A stretch of 34,206 bases of DNA from Christensenella sp. UBA4379 (GTDB lineage: Bacteria; Bacillota; Clostridia; Christensenellales; Aristaeellaceae). Shown piece by piece: positions 16,201-24,336 of this stretch. The notes beneath the pieces were generated by a model. It was not told the DNA's origin. It did no database searches and was given only the letters and a program-made list of their open reading frames with translations. The stretch is from NCBI GenBank assembly GCA_002391225.1, contig DGRV01000083.1, positions 20,973 to 55,178 on the forward strand. Reading direction: 5' to 3'. The position numbers and the translations under genes are program-made. Numbering within the stretch: position 1 is the stretch's first letter; each line of letters starts with the position of its first letter.

Positions 16201-16474
16201 CCGGGAACCAAGGGCAGGTAGGAGGGAGGAGGGAGAAGGTAGGAGGTTTAGAGTGGAGAGTGAAGAGTGGAGAGTGGAGAGTGGAGAGTTAGGAGTTAGA
16301 AGTGAGGAGTGAGGAGTGGAACTTGGTCAGATGAAATAACGCGGCAGGCAATGGGAATTACGCATTACGCATTATGAATTACGCATTCGCAATGAAGCGG
16401 GCGCATGGAGCACTGCTTTCTACCTTCTACCTCCTACCTGTGAGCGAAGCGAACGAACTACCTTCTCCCTGATT
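16201..16474. repeat. Low-complexity purine/pyrimidine and ATTACGCATT repeat region
   Basis: Between the second permease and the binding-protein gene lies a gene-free stretch. A purine-rich tract (about 16215-16320) is made of GGAGGGAGGAGGG and repeated GAGTGGAGA units. An ATTACGCATTACGCATTA block (16355-16390) is shared with 867-970. Pyrimidine tracts with ACCTCCTACCT (16429-16439) and CTACCTTCTCCCT (16458-16470) are complementary to the purine tract. The two ends can therefore pair into a long stem or form triplex DNA, with the ATTACGCATT block in the loop. Confidence 0.75.
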
Positions 16475-17368
16475 TCAGCCTTTGATCGCTCCGATCATGA
16501 CGCCCTGGACGAAATACTTCTGAAGGAAGGGGTAGAGGACCAGCAGGGGCAGAGAGGAGATGATGATCATGCCGTATTTGATCAGGTCGCCCATCCGCTG
16601 CTGGGCGGCCTGGGTGGCCACGTCGTTGACCATGTCGTCCAAAGTATTGACGATCAGGATGTTTCGCAGCACCAGCTGCAGCGGATATTTGGATGTGGAC
16701 GACAGATAGATCAGGGCGTTAAAGTAGCTGTTCCAGTGGCTGACGGCGTAGAACAGGACCATGACGGCGATGATGGACGCGCTCAGCGGCAGTACCACCC
16801 GCAGGAAAAAGGCCGTGTCGCTGCAGCCGTCCAGGTCCGCCGCTTCCCGAAGCTCGTCCGGGATGGTCTGCTGGAAGAAGGTGCGGGTGACGATCAAATT
16901 CCAGGTGCTGACAGCTCCCGGCAGGATCAGGGCCCACATGGTGTTGTACAGCCGAAGGCTTCGGACCAGCAGATAATTTGGAATCATGCCGCCGGAGACG
17001 ATCATGGTGATCATGACGCCCATCATCATGACGTTTCGCCCCACGAGCTCCTTGCGGCTCAGCGCGTAGCCCGCGGTGATGGTCAGCGTCACGTTGATGG
17101 CGGTGCCGACCAGGGTGTAGACCAGGGTGTTTTTATAGCCTGTAAACAGGCTCGTATAGCTGAGAATCCGCCGGTAGCCTTCCAGCGTCGGCTTGATCGG
17201 GTAAAGGATCACGCGGCCTTCGTAGACGGCGATGGGGTCGGAAACAGAAGCGATCACGACAAAGTACAGCGGATAGGCCACCAACAGGAAGGCGATGGTC
17301 AGCAGAATATAGTCGAGGGTGTCGAAAGCCCTGTCCGCATTGGTGCGGTGGATGACGTTGTTTTTCAT
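16475..17368 (-). CDS. ABC transporter permease, LplC/YtcP-like
   Basis: A 297-residue inner-membrane permease with six hydrophobic segments. The cytoplasmic EAA loop reads DELREAADLDGCSDTAFFLRVVLPLS, the coupling site for the ATPase. It begins with a soluble head (MKNNVIHRTNADRAFDTLDY) and ends VQGVMIGAIKG, typical of the carbohydrate-uptake-1 permease of polysaccharide type. It starts 13 bases after the stop of the first permease and the two form the heteromeric channel. Substrate is inferred from the family only. Confidence 0.93.
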   Translation of the reverse strand: MKNNVIHRTNADRAFDTLDYILLTIAFLLVAYPLYFVVIASVSDPIAVYEGRVILYPIKPTLEGYRRILSYTSLFTGYKNTLVYTLVGTAINVTLTITAGYALSRKELVGRNVMMMGVMITMIVSGGMIPNYLLVRSLRLYNTMWALILPGAVSTWNLIVTRTFFQQTIPDELREAADLDGCSDTAFFLRVVLPLSASIIAVMVLFYAVSHWNSYFNALIYLSSTSKYPLQLVLRNILIVNTLDDMVNDVATQAAQQRMGDLIKYGMIIISSLPLLVLYPFLQKYFVQGVMIGAIKG

Positions 17369-17381
17369 GACGGCCGCCTCC

Positions 17382-18317
17382 TCAGAACAGAGAGCTCTCG
17401 GTGACTTTCCGGGAGATCCAGTTGACGGTCAGCACCAGGATCATGTTGATGACCGATTCAAACAGGCCGACAGCGGTGGACAGGCTGATCTGGGCCTTCA
17501 GTACGCCGCGCTTATATACATAGGTGGCGATGATCTCGGAAGCGTCGATGTTCAGGGACGTCTGCATCAGGTAGGCTTTTTCAAAGCCGACGTTCATGAT
17601 CTTTCCGGCGTTCAGGATCAGCATGATGACGATGGTCGGCAGGATGCCGGGAATGTCGACGTGCCACACCCGCTGGAATTTGTTGGCTCCGTCCACCACG
17701 GCGGCTTCGTGCAGCTCGGGACTGACGCCGGCCAGGGCCGCCAGATACAGAATGCTGCCCCAGCCGGTGCTTTGCCAGACCTCGGAGATCACGTACAGAG
17801 GGACGAACCAGCGGGGCAGGGCGGTAAAATGAATGGCCTTCCCCCCGAAAGCCTCGATGATTTTATTGATCAGGCCGGAGGAGGGGGAAGTGAACAGAAA
17901 AATCATGCCCACCAGCACGACGGTGGAAATGAAATGCGGGGCGTATACCGTCGTCTGTACGAGTTTTTTATAGCGGATCGAGGGCAGCTGATTGAGCAGC
18001 AGGGCAAGCAGAATCGGCAGGGGAAAGCTGAAAATCAGCGTACCCAAAGAGACGCTCAATGTGTTGAACATCAGCGTCTTAAAATCCGCTGCGGCGAAAA
18101 AATACCGGTAGTTGTCCAGCCCTACCCATTTGCTGCCGGCAATGCCGTCCACGGCGCGGTAATTCTTGAACGCCAGCTGAAGGCCGTACATTGGGTAAAA
18201 CCTGAACACCAGGAAATACACGATCGTCGGCAGGAGGAACAGATACAGCTGCCAGTGCTGCCGCGCCTGTTTCAGCATATAGTGTCTCTTTTTCGCGGCT
18301 GGTGACAAAGTGCTCAT
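17382..18317 (-). CDS. ABC transporter permease, LplB/YtcK-like
   Basis: A 311-residue permease with six membrane segments. Its N-terminus has a basic head followed by HWQLYLFLLPTIVYFLVFRFYPMYG, characteristic of the LplB class. The EAA loop is SPELHEAAVVDGANKFQRVWHVDIPG. ATG 18317 is supported by GGAGG upstream; the frame extends to 18362 without a good site. It is the first gene of a three-gene minus-strand unit (permease, permease, binding protein), with a promoter about 130 bases upstream. No regulator or glycosidase lies in the unit, but glycogen phosphorylase is divergent from it. Confidence 0.93.
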   Translation of the reverse strand: MSTLSPAAKKRHYMLKQARQHWQLYLFLLPTIVYFLVFRFYPMYGLQLAFKNYRAVDGIAGSKWVGLDNYRYFFAAADFKTLMFNTLSVSLGTLIFSFPLPILLALLLNQLPSIRYKKLVQTTVYAPHFISTVVLVGMIFLFTSPSSGLINKIIEAFGGKAIHFTALPRWFVPLYVISEVWQSTGWGSILYLAALAGVSPELHEAAVVDGANKFQRVWHVDIPGILPTIVIMLILNAGKIMNVGFEKAYLMQTSLNIDASEIIATYVYKRGVLKAQISLSTAVGLFESVINMILVLTVNWISRKVTESSLF

Positions 18318-18442
18318 TGTTTCATTCCTCCGGATCAGGACCTGCGGGCCGGCGTTGGTCAATGAAGCAAAAGCGTGTAGCGTGCAAAATATGAAAAAAC
18401 TGTCATTAAAGGGCTGAGAAGATACAAATTTTCTATGGATTC

Positions 18443-18472
18443 AGTATATAACATTCTGCGCGCGTTCGTCAA
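18443..18472 (-). promoter_or_regulatory. Promoter of the sugar-type ABC operon
   Basis: Minus strand TTGACG (18467-18472) and TATACT (18443-18448) with an 18-base spacer; an overlapping TATATA gives 16. It is divergent from the glgP promoter about 100 bases away, and the 372-base region between the two genes holds no gene. Confidence 0.75.
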
Positions 18473-18553
18473 GGCGGATTTGATAAATGACAACCGATAG
18501 AAAGCCATCGGGCAAGGAATGGACGTCCTGCCCGGCGGGATCATGAAAAAATA

Positions 18554-18581
18554 TTGCGTTTTTAGTGATTTATGATATAAT
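18554..18581 (+). promoter_or_regulatory. Promoter of glgP
   Basis: TTGCGT (18554-18559), 16-base spacer, TATAAT (18576-18581). The untranslated leader would be about 100 bases. Confidence 0.7.
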
Positions 18582-18689
18582 AATTTGACGTGTCCGGCGT
18601 ATCAAAATGCCGGACCGGCGGACGACGCTCCTTTCAATCCCGCTCCGTTTGGCAATGGTGCTCATATACTCATATAACAGGAGGATTTC

Positions 18690-21137
18690 ATGCCCACCAC
18701 GAAATTTGACAAGGAATCGATCAAGCAGTCCATCATCGGCAAGATTCAGCGCTACAACGGAAAAACGCTGGAGGACGCCACGGATCACCAGATTTACTAC
18801 GCCCTGGCCTCCACCATCAAGGACCAGATCATGATGAAGTGGACCAAGTACCGTGAAAAGGATAAAAACTACCTCGGCAAGCGCCTGTACTACCTGTCCG
18901 TGGAGTTTTTGACCGGGCGGAGCCTGCAGTGCAACGCGCTGAACCTGTGCAGCTACGGCGTATACGCCGACGCCCTGCGGGAGCTGGGCATCGACTGGCG
19001 CCGCATCATCAAGGAAGAGCCGGAACCCGGTCTGGGCAACGGCGGTCTGGGCCGTCTGGCGGCCTGCTTCATGGACTCCCTGGCGTCCCTGAACATTCCG
19101 GCGATGGGCTGCACCATCCGCTACGAGCTGGGCCTGTTCCGTCAGAAGCTGATGAACGGCCAGCAGGTGGAGCTGCCGGACAACTGGCTGGAAAACGGCA
19201 ACGTCTGGGAAGTCGCCGCGATGGAGGACACCTGCGAGGTGCACTTCGGCGGCTGGCTGGAAGAGACCGAGGTGGACGGCCGGCTGACCTTCATCGAGCA
19301 TGATTTCAACCGCGTCATGGCCGTGCCCTACGACATGCCCGTGGTCGGCTATGACACCGATACCGTCAACACCCTGCGCATGTGGCGGGCCAAGTCCGTC
19401 GGCACGATGGACCTCAAGGACTTTAACTCCGGCAATTACGTCCGCGCCATGCAGGAGGAAGAGCTGGCCACTGTTATCAGCAAGGTGCTCTATCCGGAAG
19501 ACAACCATTACGAAGGCAAGGAGCTGCGCTTAAAGCAGCACTACTTCTTCACCTCCGCCACCCTGCAGTACGCCCTCAAGGACTTCAAGCGCCGCTTCGG
19601 CTGCAACTTCTCCCTGATCCCGGAGAAGATGACCATCCAGATCAACGACACCCACCCCGGTCTGGCGATCCCCGAGCTGATGCGCCTGCTGATGGACCAG
19701 GAGGGCCTGGGCTGGGACGAGGCCTCCGCCATCGTGCAGAAGACGGTCGCCTATACCAACCACACCGTCATGAGCGAAGCGCTGGAACGCTGGCCGGAGG
19801 AAATGGTCCGCAAGCTCCTGCCCCGCATCTACATGATCCTGCAGGAGATCAACCGCCGCGTCTGCGCCCGCCTGGCCAACGCCTACAACAACGGGATGGA
19901 TCCCCGCATCGCCGGCATGGCCGTGACCGCCTACAACATGGTGCACATGGCCAACCTGTGCGTCGCCATGAGCTATTCCGTCAACGGCGTCAGCCAGCTT
20001 CACGGGGAGATCCTCAAAAACAAGACCTTCCACGACTATTATGAGCTGATGCCGCAGAAGTTCTCCGCCATCACCAACGGCATCACCCACCGCCGCTGGC
20101 TCATGAGCTGCAACCCGGGCCTGACCCAGCTGATCTGCGACGCCATCGGCGACAGCTGGATCCGCGAGCCCGAGCGCCTGCGCGACTTGCTGCCCTTCGC
20201 GGACGACGCCGCCTTCCGCGACAAGTTTGCCCGCATCAAGCGGGACAATAAGATCGCCTTCAGCAACATGCTGCAGGACCGGCAGGACATGAGCGTTTCG
20301 CCGGACTTCATGTTCGACGTTCAGGCCAAGCGCCTGCACGAGTACAAGCGCCAGCTGCTCAACGCCCTGCACATCATGGTGCTGTACAACCGCATCGTGG
20401 ACGACCCGTCGTTTGAGATGCAGCCCCGCGTCTTCATCTTCGGCGCCAAGGCGAGCCCGGCCTATTACATGGCCAAGCAGATCATCCGTCTGCTGCTGGC
20501 CATCAGCAAGATGATCGACAAGCACCCCCGCGCCAGCAAGATGCTCAAGCTGGTGTTCCTCGAAAACTATGACGTTTCCAGCGCCGAATGTCTGATGCCC
20601 GCCGCGGACCTGTCCGAGCAGTTGTCCCTGGCCGGCAAGGAAGCCTCCGGCACCGGCAACATGAAGTTCATGATGAACGGCGCCGTCACCATCGGCACCA
20701 TGGACGGGGCCAACGTCGAGATCGCCGAGCAGGTGGGGATGGACAACATCTACATCTTCGGTATGCGCGTCAACACCGTCCACGATCTGGACAGCGAGGG
20801 CAGCTACCGTTCCCTGCACATCTACGAGACCAACGGCGAGCTGCGCAAGGCCCTGACCCAGATCATCGACGGCACCCTGTTCCCGGACAACGCCGCCGCC
20901 GTTCAGGACATCTACCACAACCTCCTGTTCAACGACACGTACTACGTGCTCAAGGACTTCGGTTCCTACTCGATGGCCCAGCGCCGCGTGGACAAGGACT
21001 ACCAGGATAAGGACAAGTGGCTCAAGATGGCCGTGTCGAACGTGGCCTGCTCCGGTATCTTCTCCTCCGACCGCACCATCCGCGAGTACAACGACCGGAT
21101 CTGGCACATCGGCCAAAAGCCGCTCAAGCATAAGTAA
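18690..21137 (+). CDS. glgP: Glycogen/starch/alpha-glucan phosphorylase
   Basis: Pyridoxal-phosphate enzyme that releases glucose-1-phosphate from the non-reducing ends of alpha-1,4-glucans. Its 815 residues match the GT35 family. The protein has YYLSVEFLTGRSLQ, the glucan-binding LGNGGLGRLAACFMDS and the active-site region TNGITHRRWL. The PLP-binding EASGTGNMKFMMNG places the Schiff-base lysine at K659, followed by MDGANVEI. AGGAGG precedes ATG 18690. It has its own promoter and a strong terminator, so it appears monocistronic. It could process glucan supplied by storage or by the divergent importer; that link is inference. Confidence 0.98.
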   Translation: MPTTKFDKESIKQSIIGKIQRYNGKTLEDATDHQIYYALASTIKDQIMMKWTKYREKDKNYLGKRLYYLSVEFLTGRSLQCNALNLCSYGVYADALRELGIDWRRIIKEEPEPGLGNGGLGRLAACFMDSLASLNIPAMGCTIRYELGLFRQKLMNGQQVELPDNWLENGNVWEVAAMEDTCEVHFGGWLEETEVDGRLTFIEHDFNRVMAVPYDMPVVGYDTDTVNTLRMWRAKSVGTMDLKDFNSGNYVRAMQEEELATVISKVLYPEDNHYEGKELRLKQHYFFTSATLQYALKDFKRRFGCNFSLIPEKMTIQINDTHPGLAIPELMRLLMDQEGLGWDEASAIVQKTVAYTNHTVMSEALERWPEEMVRKLLPRIYMILQEINRRVCARLANAYNNGMDPRIAGMAVTAYNMVHMANLCVAMSYSVNGVSQLHGEILKNKTFHDYYELMPQKFSAITNGITHRRWLMSCNPGLTQLICDAIGDSWIREPERLRDLLPFADDAAFRDKFARIKRDNKIAFSNMLQDRQDMSVSPDFMFDVQAKRLHEYKRQLLNALHIMVLYNRIVDDPSFEMQPRVFIFGAKASPAYYMAKQIIRLLLAISKMIDKHPRASKMLKLVFLENYDVSSAECLMPAADLSEQLSLAGKEASGTGNMKFMMNGAVTIGTMDGANVEIAEQVGMDNIYIFGMRVNTVHDLDSEGSYRSLHIYETNGELRKALTQIIDGTLFPDNAAAVQDIYHNLLFNDTYYVLKDFGSYSMAQRRVDKDYQDKDKWLKMAVSNVACSGIFSSDRTIREYNDRIWHIGQKPLKHK

Positions 21138-21153
21138 TTCCATTTTTTCGGGT

Positions 21154-21190
21154 TGCGCAGAAGGAAACTTCTGCGCAGCTCTTTTCCGTT
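21154..21190 (+). terminator. Terminator of glgP
   Basis: TGCGCAGAAG (21154-21163), GAAA tetraloop, CTTCTGCGCA (21168-21177), followed by a T-rich stretch. It starts 16 bases after the stop codon. Confidence 0.9.
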
Positions 21191-21254
21191 TCAGAACCAA
21201 TATCGTCCGCGGTGCCGAGCGATCTGCGAAAAAAGCGTTCTCCCGGTAGGATTG

Positions 21255-21280
21255 ATTTTACCTTTTTTCAGAGGTAAAAT
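21255..21280 (+). promoter_or_regulatory. Hairpin that buries the ribosome site of the MgtC-like gene
   Basis: ATTTTACC (21255-21262) is the exact complement of GGTAAAAT (21273-21280), which contains part of the GAGG ribosome site and the first two bases of the likely start codon ATG 21279. The loop is ten bases. If formed, it would block initiation. Confidence 0.55.
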
Positions 21281-22040
21281 GAATCAAAACCGGAAAACAG
21301 AAAGGCGGATGCGTATGCTGCTGGATGTCATGAACAAGAACATTTCCCTGGTGCAGTATCTTGACTTTACGCTCAGGCTTCTCCTGGCGTGCGTTTGCGG
21401 GGCGGTCATCGGCATTGAGCGGGGCCACCGTCTGAAAGAGGCGGGCGTGCGCACTCATCTGCTGGTCTGCTGCACCGCGGCGCTGATCATCATCATTTCC
21501 AAATACGGCTTTGCGGACCTGAGCGGGAACTCTGAAAAAACCATGATGGGGGACCGCGGGGCCGATCCCTCCCGGATCGCCGCCCAGGTGGTCAGCGGTA
21601 TCAGCTTCCTGTGCGCCGGCGTCATCTTTAAGCAGGGAGCGACGGTCAAGGGCCTGACGACGGCGGCCGGTCTGTGGGCGACGGCCGGCATCGGCCTGGC
21701 CCTGGGCGCGGGCATGCTGCCGCTGGGCATCATCGCCACGGTGGTGGTCGTCCTCAGCCAGATCATCATGCACCTGCTCCCCTTCCTCAACGACAAATAC
21801 CTGAATACCGAGTTTAAGATCACCGTCCGCGACGACCTGTCCTTCCGCGAGGCCCTGACCCGCCAGCTCCAGGAATGGCACGCCCAGGTGTTTGAAAACA
21901 GCATCACGCACAACCCGGACGGAACCACCACCTACTCCCTGGCCCTGAAAATGAGCAACCAGGTCAAGCGGGAGGACGTCTTCGCCTTCCTGGAGCACAA
22001 CAGCGAAGTGATCTCCTTCAGGCAGACGATCAATGGATAA
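21279..22040 (+). CDS. MgtC/SapB-family membrane protein
   Basis: A 253-residue membrane protein. Four to five hydrophobic segments cover residues about 30-170. Family motifs are VCGAVIGIERGHRLKEAGVRTHLLVC, DPSRIAAQVVSGISFLCAGVIF and VKGLTTAAGLWATAGIGLALG. A C-terminal ACT-like soluble domain follows (residues about 178-250). MgtC-type proteins are linked to magnesium limitation and, in pathogens, to inhibition of the F-type ATPase; in Clostridia the role is open. The start is uncertain: ATG 21279 has GAGG but at only four bases, and ATG 21309 and 21315 are in frame. The hairpin over the start region may regulate translation. Confidence 0.85.
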   Translation: MNQNRKTERRMRMLLDVMNKNISLVQYLDFTLRLLLACVCGAVIGIERGHRLKEAGVRTHLLVCCTAALIIIISKYGFADLSGNSEKTMMGDRGADPSRIAAQVVSGISFLCAGVIFKQGATVKGLTTAAGLWATAGIGLALGAGMLPLGIIATVVVVLSQIIMHLLPFLNDKYLNTEFKITVRDDLSFREALTRQLQEWHAQVFENSITHNPDGTTTYSLALKMSNQVKREDVFAFLEHNSEVISFRQTING

Positions 22041-22098
22041 AAAGAAGCGAATGTGCCCGTGAAACTAGGGCATAGAGAAATATCCGGAGAGCCACAAA

Positions 22099-22126
22099 CG
22101 GCAGGTTGAAAAACCTGTCGTTTTTT
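22099..22126 (+). terminator. Terminator of the MgtC-like gene
   Basis: CGGCAGGTT (22099-22107), GAAA loop, AACCTGTCG (22112-22120), TTTTTT. Confidence 0.92.
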
Positions 22127-22157
22127 GTTATCTTCAAGGTGATTTGAGATTTGTTTC

Positions 22158-22193
22158 TTGGCTCTTTGTAAAATGTTGGCTCTTTGTCAAATG
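22158..22193. repeat. Tandem 18-base repeat, possible IS end remnant
   Basis: TTGGCTCTTTGTAAAATG (22158-22175) is followed at once by TTGGCTCTTTGTCAAATG (22176-22193), with one mismatch. GGCTCTTTGTCAAAT resembles, from memory, ends of ISL3-type insertion sequences, but no transposase is present. It marks the left border of the AT-rich patch. The rest of 22041-22327 contains the upstream terminator and a small TGTCGG/CCGACA hairpin at about 22223-22241, and no gene. Confidence 0.5.
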
Positions 22194-22327
22194 CCGGTGT
22201 TTAACGGATTTAAAAAGCCCTGTCGGAAAGAACCGACACCGACAAGGAATTTGTGGGTTATGCGGCGAAATATAATCTTTCAATCAAGGAATCCACATGA
22301 AATCGAAGACTGCAGAGGATAATGTTT

Positions 22328-22867
22328 ATGAATATTGTAATCAAAAAGATGGAAAGTGACGATGAAATCAAAGGAAAGGCATACGTACACTGGAAATCAT
22401 GGCAGGAAGCATACTCAGGTATCGTAGATCAACGATATCTTGATTCTCTCACGCTTGAAAAATGTGAGAAAACAGCATATCGTTGGCCTGATGATATGAT
22501 CATTGCCAAGGATGGGGAATCTGTGGTTGGCTTTGTCGGCTACGGTAAGTACCGCAATGATGAACTCGATCATGCCGGAGAAGTCTATGCCATCTATATC
22601 TTATCGGCGTATTACGGAAAAGGCGTCGGATATCGTCTGATGAATGCGGCATTGACTCAATTGGCGGAATATCCGAGAATTGCGGTCTGGGTATTGAAAA
22701 ACAACAAAAGGGCTATCCGTTTTTACGAACGCTGCGGATATCGCTTTGACGGAAAAGAGAAAACACTTGTGCTCGGTTCTCCGATTGTCGAAGCAAGAAT
22801 GTTGTTGGAGAGATACAAGAAGGAGACTATTGGAACATCAGCTGAGCTGCGAGCTGCAGATCTATAA
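22328..22867 (+). CDS. GNAT N-acetyltransferase
   Basis: A 179-residue acetyl-CoA-dependent acetyltransferase of the GNAT fold. Motif A reads YILSAYYGKGVGYRLMNAAL, which holds the pyrophosphate of acetyl-CoA. Motif B is NNKRAIRFYERCGYRFDG. Substrate unknown. ATG 22328 is preferred because AGAGGA lies eight bases upstream; ATG 22322 is too close. Base composition is clearly more AT-rich than the flanking host-like genes, as for the next genes to about 24.9 kb, suggesting transfer. Confidence 0.88.
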   Translation: MNIVIKKMESDDEIKGKAYVHWKSWQEAYSGIVDQRYLDSLTLEKCEKTAYRWPDDMIIAKDGESVVGFVGYGKYRNDELDHAGEVYAIYILSAYYGKGVGYRLMNAALTQLAEYPRIAVWVLKNNKRAIRFYERCGYRFDGKEKTLVLGSPIVEARMLLERYKKETIGTSAELRAADL

Positions 22868-22912
22868 AAAGAAAATCGGTCCATTCGGATTTACAGGGGA
22901 AGGAGAAAACGT

Positions 22913-23704
22913 ATGAGCACAAGAGCCGAGATAATCAGCAGTTTTTATCATCAGTCTGATGAAGACAGCAGACTGCAAAGAAGCAGGCATGGGCAATTGG
23001 AATATGCGGTCACCATGAATTATATCCATCGATTTGCGGCCCCTGGTTCGTGCGTGCTTGAGGTTGGCGCAGGAACCGGCAGGTATTCCATTGCACTGGC
23101 CCGTGAAGGCTTTAAAGTGACCGCTGTTGAACTGGTGGAAAGCAATCTTTCGATCCTGCAAAAGAACAGCAAAGGTATGAAGAACCTGCAGGCAGTTCAG
23201 GGCGACGCGACGGATTTGAGCAGGTTTGCCGATCGTTCCTTTGATATAACGCTTGTACTGGGACCGCTGTATCATTTGTATGAACAAGAGGATATTCATA
23301 AAGCCATCGACGAGGCCATCCGCGTCACAAAGAAAGATGGAATCATCTTCTTTGCGTTCGTCTCTGTATTTGGAATCATGTATGCCAATTATCTTCAAGG
23401 CAACTGGTCCATTGGGCAGGAAGAAAATTTTACTGAGGATTACAAAGTACGGCATTTCAAGGAACAGCTGTTTACCGGATATGATGTGACTGAATTTGAG
23501 AAACTGTTTGAGGAAAAGCCGGTGCAGTGGCTTGCCACCACAGGCACAGACGGGATATTGGAGCCGATTGAGGACCGAGTGGATTTTGAAATCAGCGATC
23601 AGGATTTTCAAACGTTTATTGCGTGGTATCTTGCGTTTTCAGAAAAAAGGGAGCTTCTTGGCCATACCAATCACCTTTTGTATATATGTCGAAGGCTAAG
23701 CTGA
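22913..23704 (+). CDS. Class I SAM-dependent methyltransferase
   Basis: A 263-residue methyltransferase. Motif I is CVLEVGAGTGRYSIAL (residues about 47-62), the SAM-binding loop. It is followed by VTAVELVESNLSIL (acidic end of strand 2), QGDATDLSRF and the strand-4 segment ITLVLGPLYHLYEQED. The LGPLYHL signature is common in small-molecule methyltransferases found next to acetyltransferases. Substrate unknown. It is 45 bases after the acetyltransferase with AAGGAG upstream, so the two probably form a unit. AT-rich composition. Confidence 0.9.
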   Translation: MSTRAEIISSFYHQSDEDSRLQRSRHGQLEYAVTMNYIHRFAAPGSCVLEVGAGTGRYSIALAREGFKVTAVELVESNLSILQKNSKGMKNLQAVQGDATDLSRFADRSFDITLVLGPLYHLYEQEDIHKAIDEAIRVTKKDGIIFFAFVSVFGIMYANYLQGNWSIGQEENFTEDYKVRHFKEQLFTGYDVTEFEKLFEEKPVQWLATTGTDGILEPIEDRVDFEISDQDFQTFIAWYLAFSEKRELLGHTNHLLYICRRLS

Positions 23705-23745
23705 TACCAGCTTCGGCCCAACAACCCATCAAAGGAGGTCCATCC

Positions 23746-23862
23746 ATGCCAGCTCATCAGCCCATCGTCATCCTGGATTTCGGCGGGCAGTACACCCGGC
23801 TGATTGCCCGGCGGGTGCGGGAAAATCATGTGTACGTCAAATGGATGGGAGGATGTCTATGA
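23746..23862 (+). pseudogene. guaA: Truncated 5' fragment of guaA (GMP synthase), broken after about 31 codons
   Basis: AAAGGAGG and ATG 23746 begin a frame reading MPAHQPIVILDFGGQYTRL then IARRVRENHVY. This is the start of the class I glutamine amidotransferase domain of GMP synthase, where ILDFG-QYT-LIARRVRE is highly conserved. After HVY (about 23838) the similarity stops: the frame runs VKWMGGCL and ends at 23862 inside the next gene. The fragment is GC-rich like the host while both neighbours are AT-rich. It looks like a recombination scar that carried a host ribosome site and start into the cargo region. A complete guaA presumably lies elsewhere. Confidence 0.8.
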
Positions 23863-24290
23863 AAGTTGCGTTATGCAGTGATACAGACTGGCTTTTGTCA
23901 GAAGAGGCGTTCATGCTTTATGCACCCTGCATGTATCACCCGACATATGAGCATTTCATAGTACAGATGGAAAACTATTTGAAGGAGCCGTCGGTGAGAA
24001 TATTTATATGCGAGAACCGAGGAAAGAAAACATGCGTGATGGTTCTGAAATATTCGGATGCTGCTGCTGAAATCATCGGGATTGCCGTGTCAGATAAAGC
24101 TCGCTGTCAAGGTGTCGGAAAGCATATGATCCAATCTGTAATGGAATCCGAGGACTTGAAAAGGATCGAAGCGCAGACAGACGACGATTCGGTCGGATTC
24201 TACCGCAAGTGCGGTTTTGATGAAGAAAGAATTGTAGTTGATTATCCTGATGGGTCCGCTGTCCGATATAACTGCGTTCTGAACAGATAA
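23859..24290 (+). CDS. GNAT N-acetyltransferase
   Basis: A 143-residue GNAT protein with motif A GIAVSDKARCQGVGKHMIQSV and C-terminal DDSVGFYRKCGFDEE. ATG 23859 is preceded by GGGAGG seven bases upstream; the frame extends to 23841 but that ATG lacks a site. Its start overlaps the end of the guaA remnant frame by four bases (ATGA), so ribosomes entering at the strong guaA-derived site could re-initiate here. AT-rich composition. Substrate unknown. Confidence 0.85.
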   Translation: MKVALCSDTDWLLSEEAFMLYAPCMYHPTYEHFIVQMENYLKEPSVRIFICENRGKKTCVMVLKYSDAAAEIIGIAVSDKARCQGVGKHMIQSVMESEDLKRIEAQTDDDSVGFYRKCGFDEERIVVDYPDGSAVRYNCVLNR

Positions 24291-24336
24291 ACAAATCCAG
24301 GCTGTGGGATATCGTTACTTGGCGGGAGTGAATTTG

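Noticed and set aside
19530..21200. Long minus-strand open frame of 556 codons
   Set aside because: Antisense to glgP. Its composition (Val/His/Asp-rich) is typical of a mirror frame of a high-GC gene and it has no ribosome site or motif.
22158..22193. Complete insertion sequence
   Set aside because: Only an end-like tandem repeat is seen. No transposase frame or matching opposite end was found within the window.
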